NCBI GenBank assembly: GCA_024291935.2
Contig: CM044309.1
Span: 30,280,001 to 30,344,000, forward strand
Length of the DNA stretch: 64,000 nt
Source of the DNA: Okapia johnstoni
Lineage: Eukaryota > Chordata > Mammalia > Artiodactyla > Giraffidae
Reading direction: 5' to 3'
Below, piece by piece: positions 46,600 to 58,665 of this stretch. A program made the position numbers and the translations under genes. Below the pieces are notes generated by a model. It ran no database searches and was not told the origin of the DNA. It saw only the letters and a list, made by a program, of their open reading frames with translations. Numbering within the stretch: position 1 is the stretch's first letter; every line of letters starts with the position of its first letter.

Positions 46600-47190
46600 T
46601 AAAGATCAATGTAGATACATGGTTAAAAAAACAACTATATAAACAATACAGAAAGTCCACGGGGTAATTTAAGGCTCTCTTTTTCACTCCAAGTTTCCCT
46701 TACAAGAGGCAACTATTCTTCCTAGTTTATTGTGCATCTTTTAAAACAGATTCTGTGCACTTATAATTAGTTATGTACTGCATACATTCCTTTGGAACCA
46801 CCAAGGATGTCTACTGCTCTGCACTCTGATTTAGGTTTAACAATGTGTCTTGCAGCTTGTTTCCTTCCTTTTCTTGATTGCTTCATCTTTTACTAGATGA
46901 ACATACCAGAAATTATTCAATCATTGTTACACTAATGCAGTTTAGTTTACTTTCAGGATTTTTGATACCATAAGCAATGCTGGGCATAACTGTTGAAAGA
47001 ATTCCTAGAAGTGGAAATATTAAAAAAATGTATTAAATTTGTAACAGGTATAGTAAGACTGCACACCAAAGAGACGAAGCTATTCTATCAACCATGTTTG
47101 AGAATGGTGGTCAACACCCTTGCCAATCTTAAGGTACTTTGTCTAGAATTATTTTCTTTCTGCATTCTCCATATTTTTCAACATAATTTT
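46600..47190 (-). mobile_element. old L1 3' UTR
   Basis: Antisense old L1 text, similar in kind to 2384-3110: ctcactccaagtttccc-like start, gaaagaattcctagaagtgg, aagactgcacaccaaagaga, and caacacccttgccaatctta. Confidence 0.5.
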
Positions 47191-47418
47191 CCCGTGTGTG
47201 TCTGTGTTCAGTAGCTCAGTTGTGTCTAATTCTTTGTGACCCCATTGTCTATAGCCCTCCAGCCTCCTCTGTCCATGAGATTTTATAGGTAAGAATACTG
47301 GGGTGGGTTGCAATTTCCTCCTCCAGGGGATCTTCCTGACCCAGGGATCTAACCTGTGTCTCCCAAGTTTCCTGCATTGCAGGCAGATTATTTACTGCTG
47401 AGCCACCAGGGAAGCCCC
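47191..47418 (-). mobile_element. Bov-tA SINE
   Basis: A full-length-looking antisense Bov-tA: tcagtagctcagttgtgtct to gagccaccagggaagcccc. Confidence 0.93.
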
Positions 47419-47754
47419 AGTTGCTCTGTATAGTGAATCAAATGATCTTAAACTAAAAGATAGCAGATAATTCGGTCACTGCAACCGTTCCACTAGCATT
47501 TGGCTCTTGTGGTTTAAAGGGATCACTGAGAAAGCATCAGAAATCATTCTTGGTTTTCAGGAACTTCCAGTGTGGTTGTAGAGTATTTGAAGCTGCCACT
47601 GATGAATGGAAGGCAGTGGCTGCTAAAATAGTAGACGGATAAGCTAGAAGCCCCCAAGTGGGGGTGGGGGAGGAACTGGGGGAGTGAGTCCAGAAATACG
47701 CATGGAGCATCTCACCTCTGACCTAACTCAACGAATAAATGAAGATCTATATGT
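47419..47754. other. non-genic stretch
   Basis: Nothing is recognised. A G-rich tract lies at 47655-47684 (three G runs). Confidence 0.45.
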
Positions 47755-47870
47755 TAATTATTCAGACAATCTTATGCACCTGTTATGTACCAGCCCCTGT
47801 GCTGGATGTTGAGGCTAGAAGAGTGAGAAAGATATATTTCCTGCCATCATTTTACTTGCTTAATCTTTCT
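47755..47870 (-). mobile_element. L2 3' end
   Basis: Antisense L2: gcacctgttatgtaccagcc, ctgtgctggatgttgaggct, ctgccatcattttacttgct. Confidence 0.5.
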
Positions 47871-47933
47871 GAGAGCACACTTGTTTTCTTGTCAACAGCA
47901 CAGTACTTAGCTATATCTATACACAATTTATGT

Positions 47934-47943
<10 letters not shown>

Positions 47944-47996
<53 letters not shown>
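47944..47996. repeat. (TA)n microsatellite
   Basis: About 26 uninterrupted TA units, immediately upstream of a Bov-tA. The long tyrosine-isoleucine frames here are a by-product of the repeat. Confidence 0.97.
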
Positions 47997-47998
<2 letters not shown>

Positions 47999-48004
47999 GT
48001 TATT

Positions 48005-48228
48005 TATGGGCTTCCCAGGTGGCACACTGGTAAAGCATCTGCCTGCCAATTCAGGAGATTCAGGAGACATGAGTTCAATCCTTGGGTTGGGAAGATCCCC
48101 TGGAAAAAGAAATGGCAACCCACTCCAGTATTCTTGTCTGGAAAATCTCACAGAGAGAGGAGCCTGGTGGGCTACAGTCCATGTGGTTGCAAAGAGTTGA
48201 ACACAACCAGGCACACTACACACACACA
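48005..48228 (+). mobile_element. Bov-tA SINE, sense
   Basis: Sense Bov-tA: atgggcttcccaggtggcac head with a duplicated ttcaggaga at 48051-48068, and a tail ending aaagagttgaacacaacc. The target lies beside the (TA)n array. Confidence 0.94.
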
Positions 48229-48654
48229 TTATATTATTTATATTGTTACATATATGTTTTGTCATATGCATTTTTATTTTTGTCTTTTCTTAATAGATAA
48301 AACTATCCCAATGGGCAAATATTTCTTATCAGTTTTGCTACTTCTTTACTTCTACTCTGCACATTTTATAGAGTTCGAGTCATACTTCACTCTTGAATCC
48401 AGACATGTATGGCCACAGTAACGTATGCTCCAAACCTTATACAGACATGTCACACAGCTGTCCTGAACTCACACCTTCCTTGAACTCCAGTTGCTGAGAT
48501 CAGGAAAAGCAATTGTTGAGGCCTTAAACAATACCCTTATCCAGAGGTCCCCTAATGGCAGTGGCTATATGCCTAGTGGAAGGAAGCCATCCATACATAT
48601 TACCTGAATGAGCACATCAGTCTACTCTGCTTTTGGCGCTACTACAGTTGAATG
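48229..48654. other. non-genic stretch, no recognised repeat
   Basis: Nothing is recognised. Confidence 0.45.
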
Positions 48655-48935
48655 CTACTGCTGCGGCTACTGTTAAGTCGCTTCAGTCGTGTCTGACTCT
48701 GTGCGACCCCATAGACGGCAGCCCATCAGTCTCCCCCGTCCCTGGGATTCTCCAGGCAAGAACACTGGAGTGGGTTGCCATTTCCTTCTCCAATGCACAA
48801 AAGTGAAAAGTGAAAGTGAAGTCGCTCAGTCATGTCCGACTCTTCACGACCCCATGGACTGCAGCCTACCATGCTCCTCCATCCATGGGATTTTCCAGGC
48901 AAGAGTACTGGAGTGGGGTGCCATTGCCTTCTATG
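48655..48935 (-). mobile_element. Bov-A2 SINE
   Basis: Antisense Bov-A2: two BovA units with the linker aaaagtgaaaagtgaaagtg between them, ending tggggtgccattgccttct. Confidence 0.95.
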
Positions 48936-49920
48936 ACTAGTATGCATATGACACCGTGCTTAGTAAATACCCTCATTTTTTAAGTATTGTCTGGGATACA
49001 AGGCAAAATGGTCTCCAATGCCAGTTTTTAATGGATTTTGGATTTGTTCTGACCTTTTCTGGGCTTTACCATGTCTTTTGGTAACCTACTTTCTTATGCA
49101 CCACCCCCCCACCCCAGCCCCCAAGAAAGATGCTCTCTTTACGTTCTGATGCTAACATTTCTGCACCAACATCTAAAATTCAGGCTTTACAAGTTTTGTC
49201 TTAACACATTTAGCCAGGTAAGTGCATTAACCACAGACAGTAGACACACACACACAGATCCCTTTCTGATCACTATGGTATGCCAAACTCATGCCTTTGG
49301 AGGGCATTTTTCTGAGAACTTATAACTAATTCAGAACACAGAGGAGCTCTTAGATATATTTTCACACAAAAGAGAAGCAATCTGTGACCTAACGAGAGGG
49401 TTAATACCAGCTGGTCATAGTTTAGTGAGTTTAATTACTGGAATTTCTATATAATATCACCCCAAATGACATCTGACTTGGAACTGAGCATGAGATTCCT
49501 TTTGGGTGAGCAAAAGAAAACAGGCCATGCCAAGCTTTCCCCTATCTAATCCTTGTGCCTGATGCACATGAGCTGCAGTGACATTTCTGGGACTGATTTG
49601 TACTTGGTGAAGATAAGCTTGTTAATAAAAAGGCAAGATAAAATTGGCATTAGCTACTTTTAACAAGGAAGCAAAATATACAGTTGCAAAGTGAGAATGA
49701 AAAATGCTTAAGTAAAAGACCAAGGAATTCTTTGTTTTACACCCACCTCATTCCCTGGGTTTGTTGATAACCTATTTTATTCCTCAGTAAATACTGGCCT
49801 CAAATGGAAATCAAATGGATTTTATTTCACAAACATTTTGAGTTGGACTAATTTCAAATTTATTTTAAGTCAAATATAAGCATTGATTAAATTGCTGGAA
49901 ACCAAGCCTGGTATAGGGCA
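48936..49920. other. non-genic stretch, no recognised repeat
   Basis: No gene is found. A C-run lies at 49100-49112 and a short CA run at 49244-49256. Confidence 0.45.
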
Positions 49921-50126
49921 AGTTGTTTAGTCACTAAATTGTATCCGACTCCTTTTTGTGACACCATGGACTGTAGCCCGCCAGGCTCCTCTGTCCATAT
50001 TTTTCAGGCAAGAATACTGGAGTGGGTTGCCATTTCCTTCTCCGGGGAATCTTCCCAACACAGGGATTGGACCCATGTCTCTTACATTGGCAGGTGGGTT
50101 CTTTCCCACTGAGCCACCAGGGCAGT
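49921..50126 (-). mobile_element. Bov-tA SINE
   Basis: Antisense Bov-tA: agttgtttagtcactaaatt to gagccaccagg. It cuts into the left end of a MER5A-like element. Confidence 0.92.
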
Positions 50127-50272
50127 GTAGTCCATGAACCTGAACCATGAGCATCATCTGGGAGTTTGCTAGGAATGCAGAGTCTTAGGCTTTACACATA
50201 GACCTAATGAATCAGAATATGCATTTAGCAAGATATCTGTGCACTTGGAAATGGAGAATCATTGGCCTGTAA
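50127..50272 (+). mobile_element. MER5A-like DNA transposon
   Basis: A non-autonomous hAT-Charlie element in sense: gagcatcatctgggagtttg, aggaatgcagagtcttaggc, agacctaatgaatcagaata, tagcaagatatctgtgc, and an end in ggagaatcattgg. The left terminal repeat is missing. Confidence 0.75.
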
Positions 50273-50299
50273 TGTTGCCTTTATTTTCTTTAAATCTTT

Positions 50300-50555
50300 T
50301 CAAAAGCTGTTTTATATTGGGATATAGTTGGTTAACAATGTTGTGCTAGTTTCAGGGGAGCAGTGAAGGGACTCAGCCACACATATACAGGTATCCATTC
50401 TCCCCCAAACTCTCCTCCTATCCAGGCTGCCGCATAACATTGAGCAGAGTTCTCTGAGCTATACAGCAGGTCCTTGTTGGTTATCCATTTTAAATATAGC
50501 AGTGTGCACATGTTGATCCCAAACTCCCTAACTGTCCCTTCCCCCATCCTTCCCC
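50300..50555 (-). mobile_element. artiodactyl L1 3' end
   Basis: An antisense L1 tail: tttatattgggatatagttg, aacattgagcagagttctct, ggtccttgttggttatccat, gatcccaaactccctaactg. Confidence 0.85.
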
Positions 50556-51899
50556 TCGAATGTTGCCTTTCTTCTAAAGGGCTTCCCCCCATAGAATAAC
50601 TGAAAGACCATTTGCCAGAGTAACATAAACCAAGGGCCAAATTTGAGACGTTTCTAGCCTTCTAGCCGCATGGAGAGGAATGCACAGATGCATGCTCCAT
50701 TCTGCAGTGCCAAACTGAAAGGTTTGCCATTTGTTCTGACTGTTTTATTGCCCTCAAACTCTGCACTCAGCTTCTTGTGAGGCTTCCAAAACACGACAAA
50801 TCTATGGAAAAATTAATAATGTAAAGGTTTTCTAAGGCTCTTGGCAGCAGAAGGAATTTCCAGTGGGTTCATATTGAGGTGGGGGTGGAAAAGGAAGTTT
50901 GACATATAACATAATAGCAAGGAATTCCTAAATATTTGTCCAGCTTTCATCATCTCAGCCTGTTAAAATGAATTTGTATGTGATGGTTCTAGGATTTGTC
51001 CTTAAGAATTTCTGACCACTTAGCAGACAAGAGGATAAATATTATGAGCAGAGGTCTTATGTATATAAGTTGCTTTATATCTTGAATTTTGTGTGCTTTA
51101 GTGAGAAGTGAGTTGCTTCTGCCATCTCCAATAAGACATATTTAAGTTAGTATCTTCATCTCTTCCCCCTTCTAGTATTTTCATTTGGAAAGCAGACGGC
51201 TGAAATATTGGCCAGTGAAATAAAACAGATTTCCCAATGAATAGTTGTAGTCCATGAAAAAATGAGATTAGAGGGATGCCCAAACTAATTCCAGGTTATT
51301 ACAATCTTCATCTCAAGCCTAATTCTCTGTGGTTTCACTCCTGGTTTACAGACAGAAATTTAAAGCCAGTATATTTTATCATCTAAATAATTTAGTTCCT
51401 TTGATGGAAGCCTTTGCAATGTTCTCTTAAAATACCATGAGAATGAATTTCACCTTTTGTGATATTCAAAGACAATTATGGTGTCTTTATGAAAAATGAT
51501 GTCACTCTGATACCAGCAATAAAATAACAATGTCCTAGTGCTGATAAATGTATTAATCATACCAGTCATCTTTCAGCTTTTCTGGTTTTGCTTTGGGAAC
51601 TACAGAAAGCCTTAAGGTTTTTAATTTGTGAGCTCTCTAGAAATATGGCCAGAATACTTTACTCTTCCTTTGATTGAGTGCTCAGAAAATGGAGTAGAAT
51701 GGAGTGACCATCCACTAATAGGCAGGGTCACTGCCTAAATCAGAAAGGATGCTGCAGACTCTCACACATCTGTATCTGTGAGCTGGGGCAGTGATGGGGA
51801 AAGGCATCTCAGGTGTCCTCTGGTCTGTCTCCATGCAATCCACTGCTGTTCCATCCCTTGCTTTTAAGACAGCAGGATCCTCCATGACCCACCCCCCAG
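50556..51899. other. 1.3-kb non-genic stretch, no recognised repeat
   Basis: Nothing is recognised. The frames are all short. Confidence 0.45.
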
Positions 51900-53096
51900 A
51901 ATATTGGAAATAAAAGCAAAAATAAACAAATGGGACCTAATTAAAATTAAAAGCTTTTGCACAACAAAGGAAACTAGGAGCAAGGTGAAAAGACAGCCTT
52001 CAGAATGGGAGAAAATAATAGCAAACGAAGCAACAGACAAACAATTAATCTCAAAAATATACAAGCAACTCCTGCAGCTGAATTCCAGAAAAATAAACGA
52101 CCCAATCAAAAAATGGGCCAAAGAACTAAACAGACATTTCTCCAAAGAAGACATACAGATGGCTAACAAACACATGAAAAGATGCTCAACATCACTCATT
52201 ATTAGAGAAATGCAAATCAAAACCACAATGAGGTACCATTACACACCAGTCAGAATGGCTGCTATCCAAAAGTCTACAAGCAATAAATGCTGGAGAGGGT
52301 GTGGAGAAAAGGGAACCCTCTTACACTGTTGGTGGGAATGCAAACTAGTACAGCCACTATGGAGAACAGTGTGGAGATTCCTTAAAAAACTGGGAATAGA
52401 ACTGCCATATGACCCAGCAATCCCACTGCTAGGCATACACACCGAGGAAACCAGAATCGAAAGAGATGCGTGTACCCCAATGTTCATCGCAGCACTGTTT
52501 ACAATAGCCAGGACATGGAAGCAACCTAGATGTCCATCGGCAGACGAATGGATAAGGAAGCTGTGGTACATATACACAATGGAATATTACTCAGCCATTA
52601 AAAAATATACATTTGAATCGGTTCTATTGAGATGGATGAAACTGGAGCCCATTATACAGAGTGAAGTGAGCCAGAAAGAAAAGCACCAATACAGTATACT
52701 AATGCATGTATAGGGAATTTGAAAGATGGTAATGGTAACCCTATATGTGAGACAGAATAAGAGACACAGATGCATAGAACAGTCCTGTGGACTCTGAGGG
52801 AGAAGGTGAGGGTGGGACGTTCTGGGACAATAACATTGAAACATGTATATTGTCATATGTGAAGCAGAACACCATTCCATGTTCTATGCATGAGACGGAT
52901 GCTCAGGGATGGAGCGTTGGGATGACCCAGAGGGATGGGAAGGGGAGGGAGGTGGGAGGAGGGTTCGGGAGGGGGAGCACATGTGAACCCATGGCTGATT
53001 CATGTCAATGTATGGCAAAAACTACTACAATATTGTAAAGTAATTAGCCCCCAACTAAAATAAATAAGTAAAAAAAAAATAAAAAAAAATAAAAAG
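51900..53096 (+). mobile_element. ruminant L1 LINE, 5'-truncated, young-looking
   Basis: This holds the last 800 bases of ORF2 plus a 3' UTR of about 380 bases, closing in an A-rich tail (53058-53096). The UTR has the ruminant L1 text agggatgggaaggggaggg and catgtgaacccatggctgat. Decay is slight compared with every other L1 here. I did not find a convincing target duplication. Confidence 0.96.
51904..52713 (+). pseudogene. L1 ORF2 protein, C-terminal 269 residues
   Basis: This is the C-terminal end of the L1 ORF2 protein, which in a full element carries endonuclease and reverse transcriptase. Only the region after the RT is present. The cysteine-rich motif near the C-terminus is intact: C129, C133, H141 and C146 in [18 protein letters not shown], giving C-x3-C-x7-H-x4-C. 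Downstream are the conserved stretches [13 protein letters not shown] and [13 protein letters not shown]. The frame is open over its whole length to a TAG stop, which points to a fairly recent insertion rather than to selection. It lacks catalytic domains and a promoter, so it is a dead fragment. Confidence 0.95.
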
Positions 53097-53559
53097 ATGC
53101 TTTGAGTGTTGCCCTCTGGGAGACACTGAACTCCTGTTACAGTGCTAGCCCAAAGTCCTCCTGGGACCAGGAAGAGGCCTGGGACCTCTCAGATTCTTAG
53201 GTCCAACTTTGTTCTTGTGATAAGACGGCCAAGATTTGGAATAGGCTAAACAATGATAGATTTTTTTTTTTTCGTATGAATCAGTCAACGTACAGATTGA
53301 ATAGAGTGGCTTGCTCCATACAAATCAACATATGGAGTGCTTACTTTATGTCGAGACTCAAATAACGAGCTTCCTGGATATCAAAAACATATAACAAAGG
53401 TTTCTATGTGTAGCTTATTGTTTTGGTTGGGGAGAATATGCTTATGGCAGGAAATAATTGCAGAATGAACAGTTTATACTTCCAGTTAGCATGGAGGCTT
53501 TTCTGGGATCCAAACGTAATCCATTTTAATCTAGCTGAGATTTTGATTTCAGAAGTCAC
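53097..53559. other. non-genic stretch, no recognised repeat
   Basis: Nothing is recognised. A T-run lies at 53260-53271. Confidence 0.45.
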
Positions 53560-53860
53560 AGTCTCTGGATACAGACCTTCAGGTGTAGGCTTTCAGAGAT
53601 GAGGGATCACTGCGGGCTTCAATACTGAGGAGAAGCTTCTTGGCAGAGACAGGACCTAAGCACATTTGTGAGGCTAAGTGGGAACTGCATGAATAGAGAG
53701 ACAGTAGGAAGTCATTCAAATTGGAGTGGTCAGAACATGTCACAAAGGTGAGAGGAGACTGGCGTATGTCTGGAAAAACGAGAGAGTTACCTGATAGAAA
53801 AAGTACCAACTGGGCAATGATGGTGGAGGTAAAGATAGGGCCAGATTTTAGAATTAGTCA
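53560..53860 (-). mobile_element. possible L2 fragment
   Basis: Weak antisense L2 resemblance: aagtcattcaaattggagtgg, gggcaatgatggtggaggta. Confidence 0.35.
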
Positions 53861-54139
53861 ACTGCTGAGCAGGGAATTTACTTGATCCTGTGAGCCAGGT
53901 TATTCAGGCATTTTTTACCCTGTAGAAAAATATAATGCAGATGATATTGTGATGCATTCCCATGAGTTACTCAGAGATTTTCGCAATTCTCTGTTTTCTA
54001 ATTATAACCCCTCCACTCAGTTAAAACAATATATTAAAAGTCAAGTGAGAGCTGTTGAAAATAACAGAATGGATCCATAGTTAGGTTTTTTGAAAAAGTA
54101 AGTTCTTCACCATCCACTTATGATAAAAACATGCAAAAA

Positions 54140-56470
54140 AGTGGGCATAGTGGGAATATACCTCAACATAATAAAAGTCATATATCGCAATTGCACAGCT
54201 AACATCATACTGAACAGTAAAAAACCTGAAAGTTTTTCTTCTTAGGAACAAGATAATGATGCTCACTCTTGCCCCTTTATTGTTGCCACTTTGGTATTGG
54301 AAGTTCAAGCCAGAACAATTAGGCAATAAAAAGAAACAAAAGGACTCAAAATTAGAAAGAAAAAGTAAAAATGTCATTATTTACATATGACAAGATCTTA
54401 CAGAATACCCTGAAAATCCATCAAAAAACCATTAAAACTAATACATGAATTCAGTAAAGTTGCAGAATAAAAAAATCAATATATTGTTTTCATTTCTATA
54501 CAGTAATAATGAACTATTAGAAAGAGAAACTAAAACATCTTCCTTTGATTGAGTGTAATCTACAGTTATATCACAAAGAATAAAATATCTAGGAATGAAT
54601 TTAACCTAGGAGGTAAAAAACCCCACATACTAATGTGTAAAAGACATTAATGTAAGAAACTGAAGAAAATGTAAGTAAATGGAAAGATATTCTGTGCTCA
54701 TATTAGAAGAATGAATATGATTAAAATGTCAAACTATCCAAAGCAATCTACTAATTCAATGCAATTCCTGTCAAAAATCCCAACGGTGTTTTTCACAGAA
54801 ATATAACAAACAGCCCTAAAATGTGTATGGAATCATCAAAAAACACCCCAAATAGCCAAAGCTATCTTGAGAAAGAAGAACAAAGCTGGAGGCGTTATGC
54901 CTTCTGATTTCAAGCTATATTCCAAAGCTATGGTAATAAAAACAGGATAGCATTGGCATAGAACAGAAACATAGATAAATGGGACAGAATAGAGAGCCTA
55001 GAAATAAGACACACATATATGGGCAATTAATTCATGATAAAGGAGCCAAGGATACACAATGGAGAAAGGACAGTCTTTTCAATAAACGGTGTTGGGAAAA
55101 CTGAACAGCCACAAGAAAAGAATGAAACTGGATTACTATCTTAGGCCATACACAAATATTAACTCAAAATGGATTAAAGACAAGAACATAAGACCTGAAA
55201 CCATAAAATCCCTAGAAGAAAACATAGGTTCTTGATATAGGTCTTGGTGGTGATTTTTTGAAGCTGAAACCAAAAATAAACAAGTGGGACTATATTAAAA
55301 AGCTTCTGCACAACAAAGAAAGCCATCAGCAAAATGAAAAGATAGCCTACTAAATGGGAGAAAATTTTGCAAATCATATATCTGATACATTGAAAATATA
55401 TAAGCACTCACACAACTCAATAAAAAAAAAACAAACAATTTGATTTAAAAAGAGCCAAGTAGACATATTTCTAAAGAAGACATATAGATGCTCAACAGAC
55501 ACATGAAAAGATGCTCAGCATCACTAGTTATCCAGGAAATGCACATCAAAACCATAATGAGACACCATCTCACATCTGTTAGAACAGCTATTATCAAAAA
55601 GACAAAAAACAACAAGTGTTGGTGAGGATATGGAGAAGAGGGAATTCTCATATACCATTAATGGGAATGTAAATTGACCAATTTCCGCTATGGAAAACAG
55701 TACATAGGTTCCTAAAAAAAAAATGAAAAACAAAACTACTGTATGATCCATCAATTCCACTTCTAAGATTTACCTGAAGAAAACAAAACACTAATTTGAG
55801 AGCACATGTGTGTTATTATGTTCATTGCAGCACTATTTATAATAGCCAAGATATGGAAACATAAGTGTCCAATGAATGGATAAAGATAATGTGCTATCAA
55901 TCTATTTAATCTATCTGCCTAGACAATGAAATGTTATTCAGCCATAAAAAGGTGAAATCTTGCCATTTTTGAAAACATGAATGGACCTTGGGGGCATTAT
56001 GCTAAGTGAACTAAGGCAGACAGAGTTGACAAATACTGTATTATCTCACTTATATGTGGAATCCAAACACACAAACAAACAAAAACCCATTAAAATGAAA
56101 ACAAAGGAAACAAGTTCATAGATATAACGAACAGATTGGTGATTGTCAGGGGCAAGGGTGGGTGAAATGGGGGAAGGGGGTCAAAAGACGCACACTTTTA
56201 TAGGTACGCACTTATAAAATAAGTCAGTCATGGGGAGGTAATGCACAGCATGGCTAATAATACTATACTGCATATCTGAAACTTGCTGAAAGAGTAGTTC
56301 TCGAATTATCACAAGAAAAAAAAATTGTAACTATAAGATGATGGATATTAACTAGACCTGTGGTGATCAGTTCATAATATAAACATTGAATTGTTATGTT
56401 GCACACCTGAAACTACTAGAAGGCAATATATTATCCCTTAATAGAAAAATAAGAAAAAAATGAAAAAAAG
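54140..56470 (+). mobile_element. old L1 LINE, 5'-truncated, 2.3 kb
   Basis: A decayed sense L1. The ORF2 palm and later text is recognisable in order (cagctaacatcatactgaac; ttgcccctttattgttgcca; tattccaaagctatggtaat; gggaatgtaaattgacc; ttcattgcagcactatttat), followed by a 3' UTR ending acacctgaaactactagaag. Frequent stops and frameshifts show it is much older than the L1 at 51900. Confidence 0.92.
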
Positions 56471-56559
56471 GAATTAGACATTTATGAACACCTACTACGT
56501 GCCACATACAAAATACTTGACTTACGTTGTTTTTTTCCTAATGTGGCAGAGAGTTTTTG

Positions 56560-56920
56560 AAACAACAGTTTCATTAAAATATAATTCACATACCATAGTA
56601 TTCACCTTTTAAAAGTGTACCATTCAGTGATTTTTAGTATATTCACAGAACTGTACAACTTTCCACACTATCTAGTTTTAGAACATTTTCATTATCTTAA
56701 AAGGAAACCTCATACCCTTAGCAATCACTTTCCACTCTTCCCAACATCTCAGCCCCTGGCAACCTCTAGTTCGGTTTCTGTCTCTGTGATTTGCCGGCTC
56801 TGGACACACCATGTCAGCAAAAGCAAGCAAAACGTGACCTTTTCGTTGACTGATTTCCTGAACTGAATATAGTATTTCCAAGGTTCATCCATTTGCAGCA
56901 TCGATATACATCATTTTAAA
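56560..56920 (-). mobile_element. old L1 3' UTR
   Basis: Antisense old L1 UTR: tataattcacataccatagt, aaaagtgtaccattcagtga, cagcccctggcaacctctag, ttccaaggttcatccatttg. Confidence 0.75.
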
Positions 56921-57085
56921 AATCCTACTATTATCTTCTAAACTAGACATAATTGTCTGTTCTATTGATAAGGAAACTGAAACTGTAAATGCTTTGCCCA
57001 AGGACTCACAAAGTTAGCAGAGAAATATTCACACCTAGGCCTCTGTCTCATAGTTCAACCATTTCCATCACACCACACTGATTCT
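56921..57085 (-). mobile_element. MIR SINE
   Basis: Antisense MIR: gataaggaaactgaaactg, ctttgcccaaggactcacaa, and tcacacctaggcctctgtct. Confidence 0.65.
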
Positions 57086-57454
57086 CAAATGCCTCAGAAT
57101 TCTCCATATTTTTAAACTGAAAACCACAACACCTTGTAATACACAAGAACTAGCAAAATGATCTCTTTTCTTCCTGGCTCCATGCTCTCTCAAGATGAAT
57201 TTGCATCCAAAAACAAGGAGACTGCTCTCCTATTCCTGGGGGTGCCATGACAACCCCACTACTTTTGAAATTGCGAGGCAACTCAAACCCAATAGAAGAC
57301 CGCGGGTAGCACCATGCTGTATTCTTCCAGACAAGGGGGTATTCACTACTCGGACCAGCAAGTAGCTTAAAGTTCCAATAAGAAAACAACGAACAACAAC
57401 AAAAAAACAGCCTTTAGTTCATCAGTCACTCACCAGGCAGCTGAAGCGTGAAGC
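57086..57454. other. non-genic stretch next to a gene fragment
   Basis: Nothing is recognised. A 79-residue minus-strand frame (57150-57389) may be part of the same degraded unit as the fragment that follows, but this is unproven. Confidence 0.35.
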
Positions 57455-57782
57455 TCACAAACACCATGAATTGAAGCTACAAACACAACCAAGACTCCTC
57501 CATTCCACATCAGCATGCTCTCTGCCAAACTGAATCTTGTAGACAGTATCTGTAGCCTTCATTATCACAGCCCCACTCACCTCCTTGTCTCCCATGTATC
57601 CTTTCAGATGCACCGAAACCCTTGGTGAGTTTCCAGCATAGCTTCCACATCCTCAGGATCCAGGTCGAGGTAATCCACCACATGGCGACCTGCAGGGCCC
57701 GGAGCCCAAAGCTTCGAGCTTCATGTAGCTACAATCACGCCTTTCAGTTCTTCAAGCCAGTCATTTCAGGAAGGCAAATGGT
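57455..57782 (-). pseudogene. unidentified decayed gene fragment
   Basis: On the minus strand, two frames in sequence look like protein rather than noise. The upstream frame gives LEELKGVIVAT, a stop (57721-57723), then GRHVVDYLDLDPEDVEAMLE and THQGF before a stop at 57604-57606. The adjacent frame continues at 57601 with GYMGDKEVSGAVIMKATDTV, YKIQFGREHADVEWRS, and stops at 57455-57457. Balanced, charged composition and continuity across a frame change suggest a processed pseudogene or a decayed exon. I do not recognise the parent gene. The coding sense runs straight through a GTGAGT, which argues against a splice donor there. It could still be coincidence. Confidence 0.4.
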
Positions 57783-58264
57783 AGATCCCTCCATGCTGGC
57801 AAAAAAGAGTAAACAAATACATATGCTGAGACTTCTTAAACTCTCAAAATTGGGAGCTGGCCCCTTATTATTATGAATTTTAGAAGTCTACTGCTTTTCA
57901 AATAATCTGACAACTCTGCCTGAAGTTTCAAACCAGCAAGGTTAGCTGACGCCATGGCTAGGCAGACTTCAAGGGGAAAGGAGACTGGATCTTTCAAAAC
58001 AAGCAGCAGAACACAAGTGATCTTAATTCACTGCAGCAGGCTAAAGGTCACAGCAGATTCTTCTAGAGCTTGTAATTAGAGGCAAATTAGGCTTTGCATC
58101 ACATTGCGTGTGTACTGAAAATTACACAAAAGAATAAAAAACATTAGGAGGTAAGAGAATAAGCACAAGGTTATTCCGCAGATAGGTTACCAAAGTAAAA
58201 TATTTCTTCAAATCATAAAAGTAAGTTCACAAATTTTAGTATGATTTTATTTCTACAATTTTTT
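57783..58264. other. non-genic stretch, no recognised repeat
   Basis: Nothing is recognised. Confidence 0.4.
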
Positions 58265-58665
58265 TTCTTTAATTCAGCAACTACTGATTAAGCACCTTCA
58301 TGCTATGGGCTGTCAGGCAAGCTAAGCCAGGTGGAAATGCCTCTGTTGAGGAGCTTACATTCTTCGATGGGGGAAGGGAGATAGACCACTGTTTCATCAA
58401 CCTAAGGTTGTTCATCAACCTAAGGTTATTCCATAATGTTAGAAGGACTGAGATGATGAAAGTTTAGGCTGTTACAAGAGTCATACGAAGGGCATCTCAT
58501 CTGGACTTGGCCTTGACAACCGACATACCTAGCAAAGGAAGTGACACTTGGATTGAGAGCTAGAGGAGGTAGTGACAGTAGCCAAGTGAAGAGGGGGCAG
58601 GAGTGCTTTCGGCAGAGTGTAACTGCACACAGAAAGCTCTGGAAGTTGGAGTGAGCTATGTCTGA
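58265..58665 (-). mobile_element. L2 fragment
   Basis: Antisense L2 in the expected order: caactactgattaagcacct, gaggagcttacattcttcg, gtgacacttggattgagagc, ctggaagttggagtgag. A 17-base duplication (catcaacctaaggttrtt) lies at 58397-58431. Confidence 0.55.

Noticed and set aside
47739..48421. Frames of 153 and 163 residues, plus a 109-residue minus frame
   Set aside because: They read through the (TA)n array as alternating Tyr-Ile and then through a SINE; no protein family is involved.
51904..52713. A 269-residue frame as an intact gene
   Set aside because: It is the C-terminus of L1 ORF2 with its own 3' UTR and A-rich tail, and lacks the catalytic domains.
57568..57582. A GTGAGT splice donor on the minus strand as an exon edge
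   Set aside because: The protein-like frame continues straight through it as KEVSG, no matching acceptor is evident, and upstream stops interrupt the frame.
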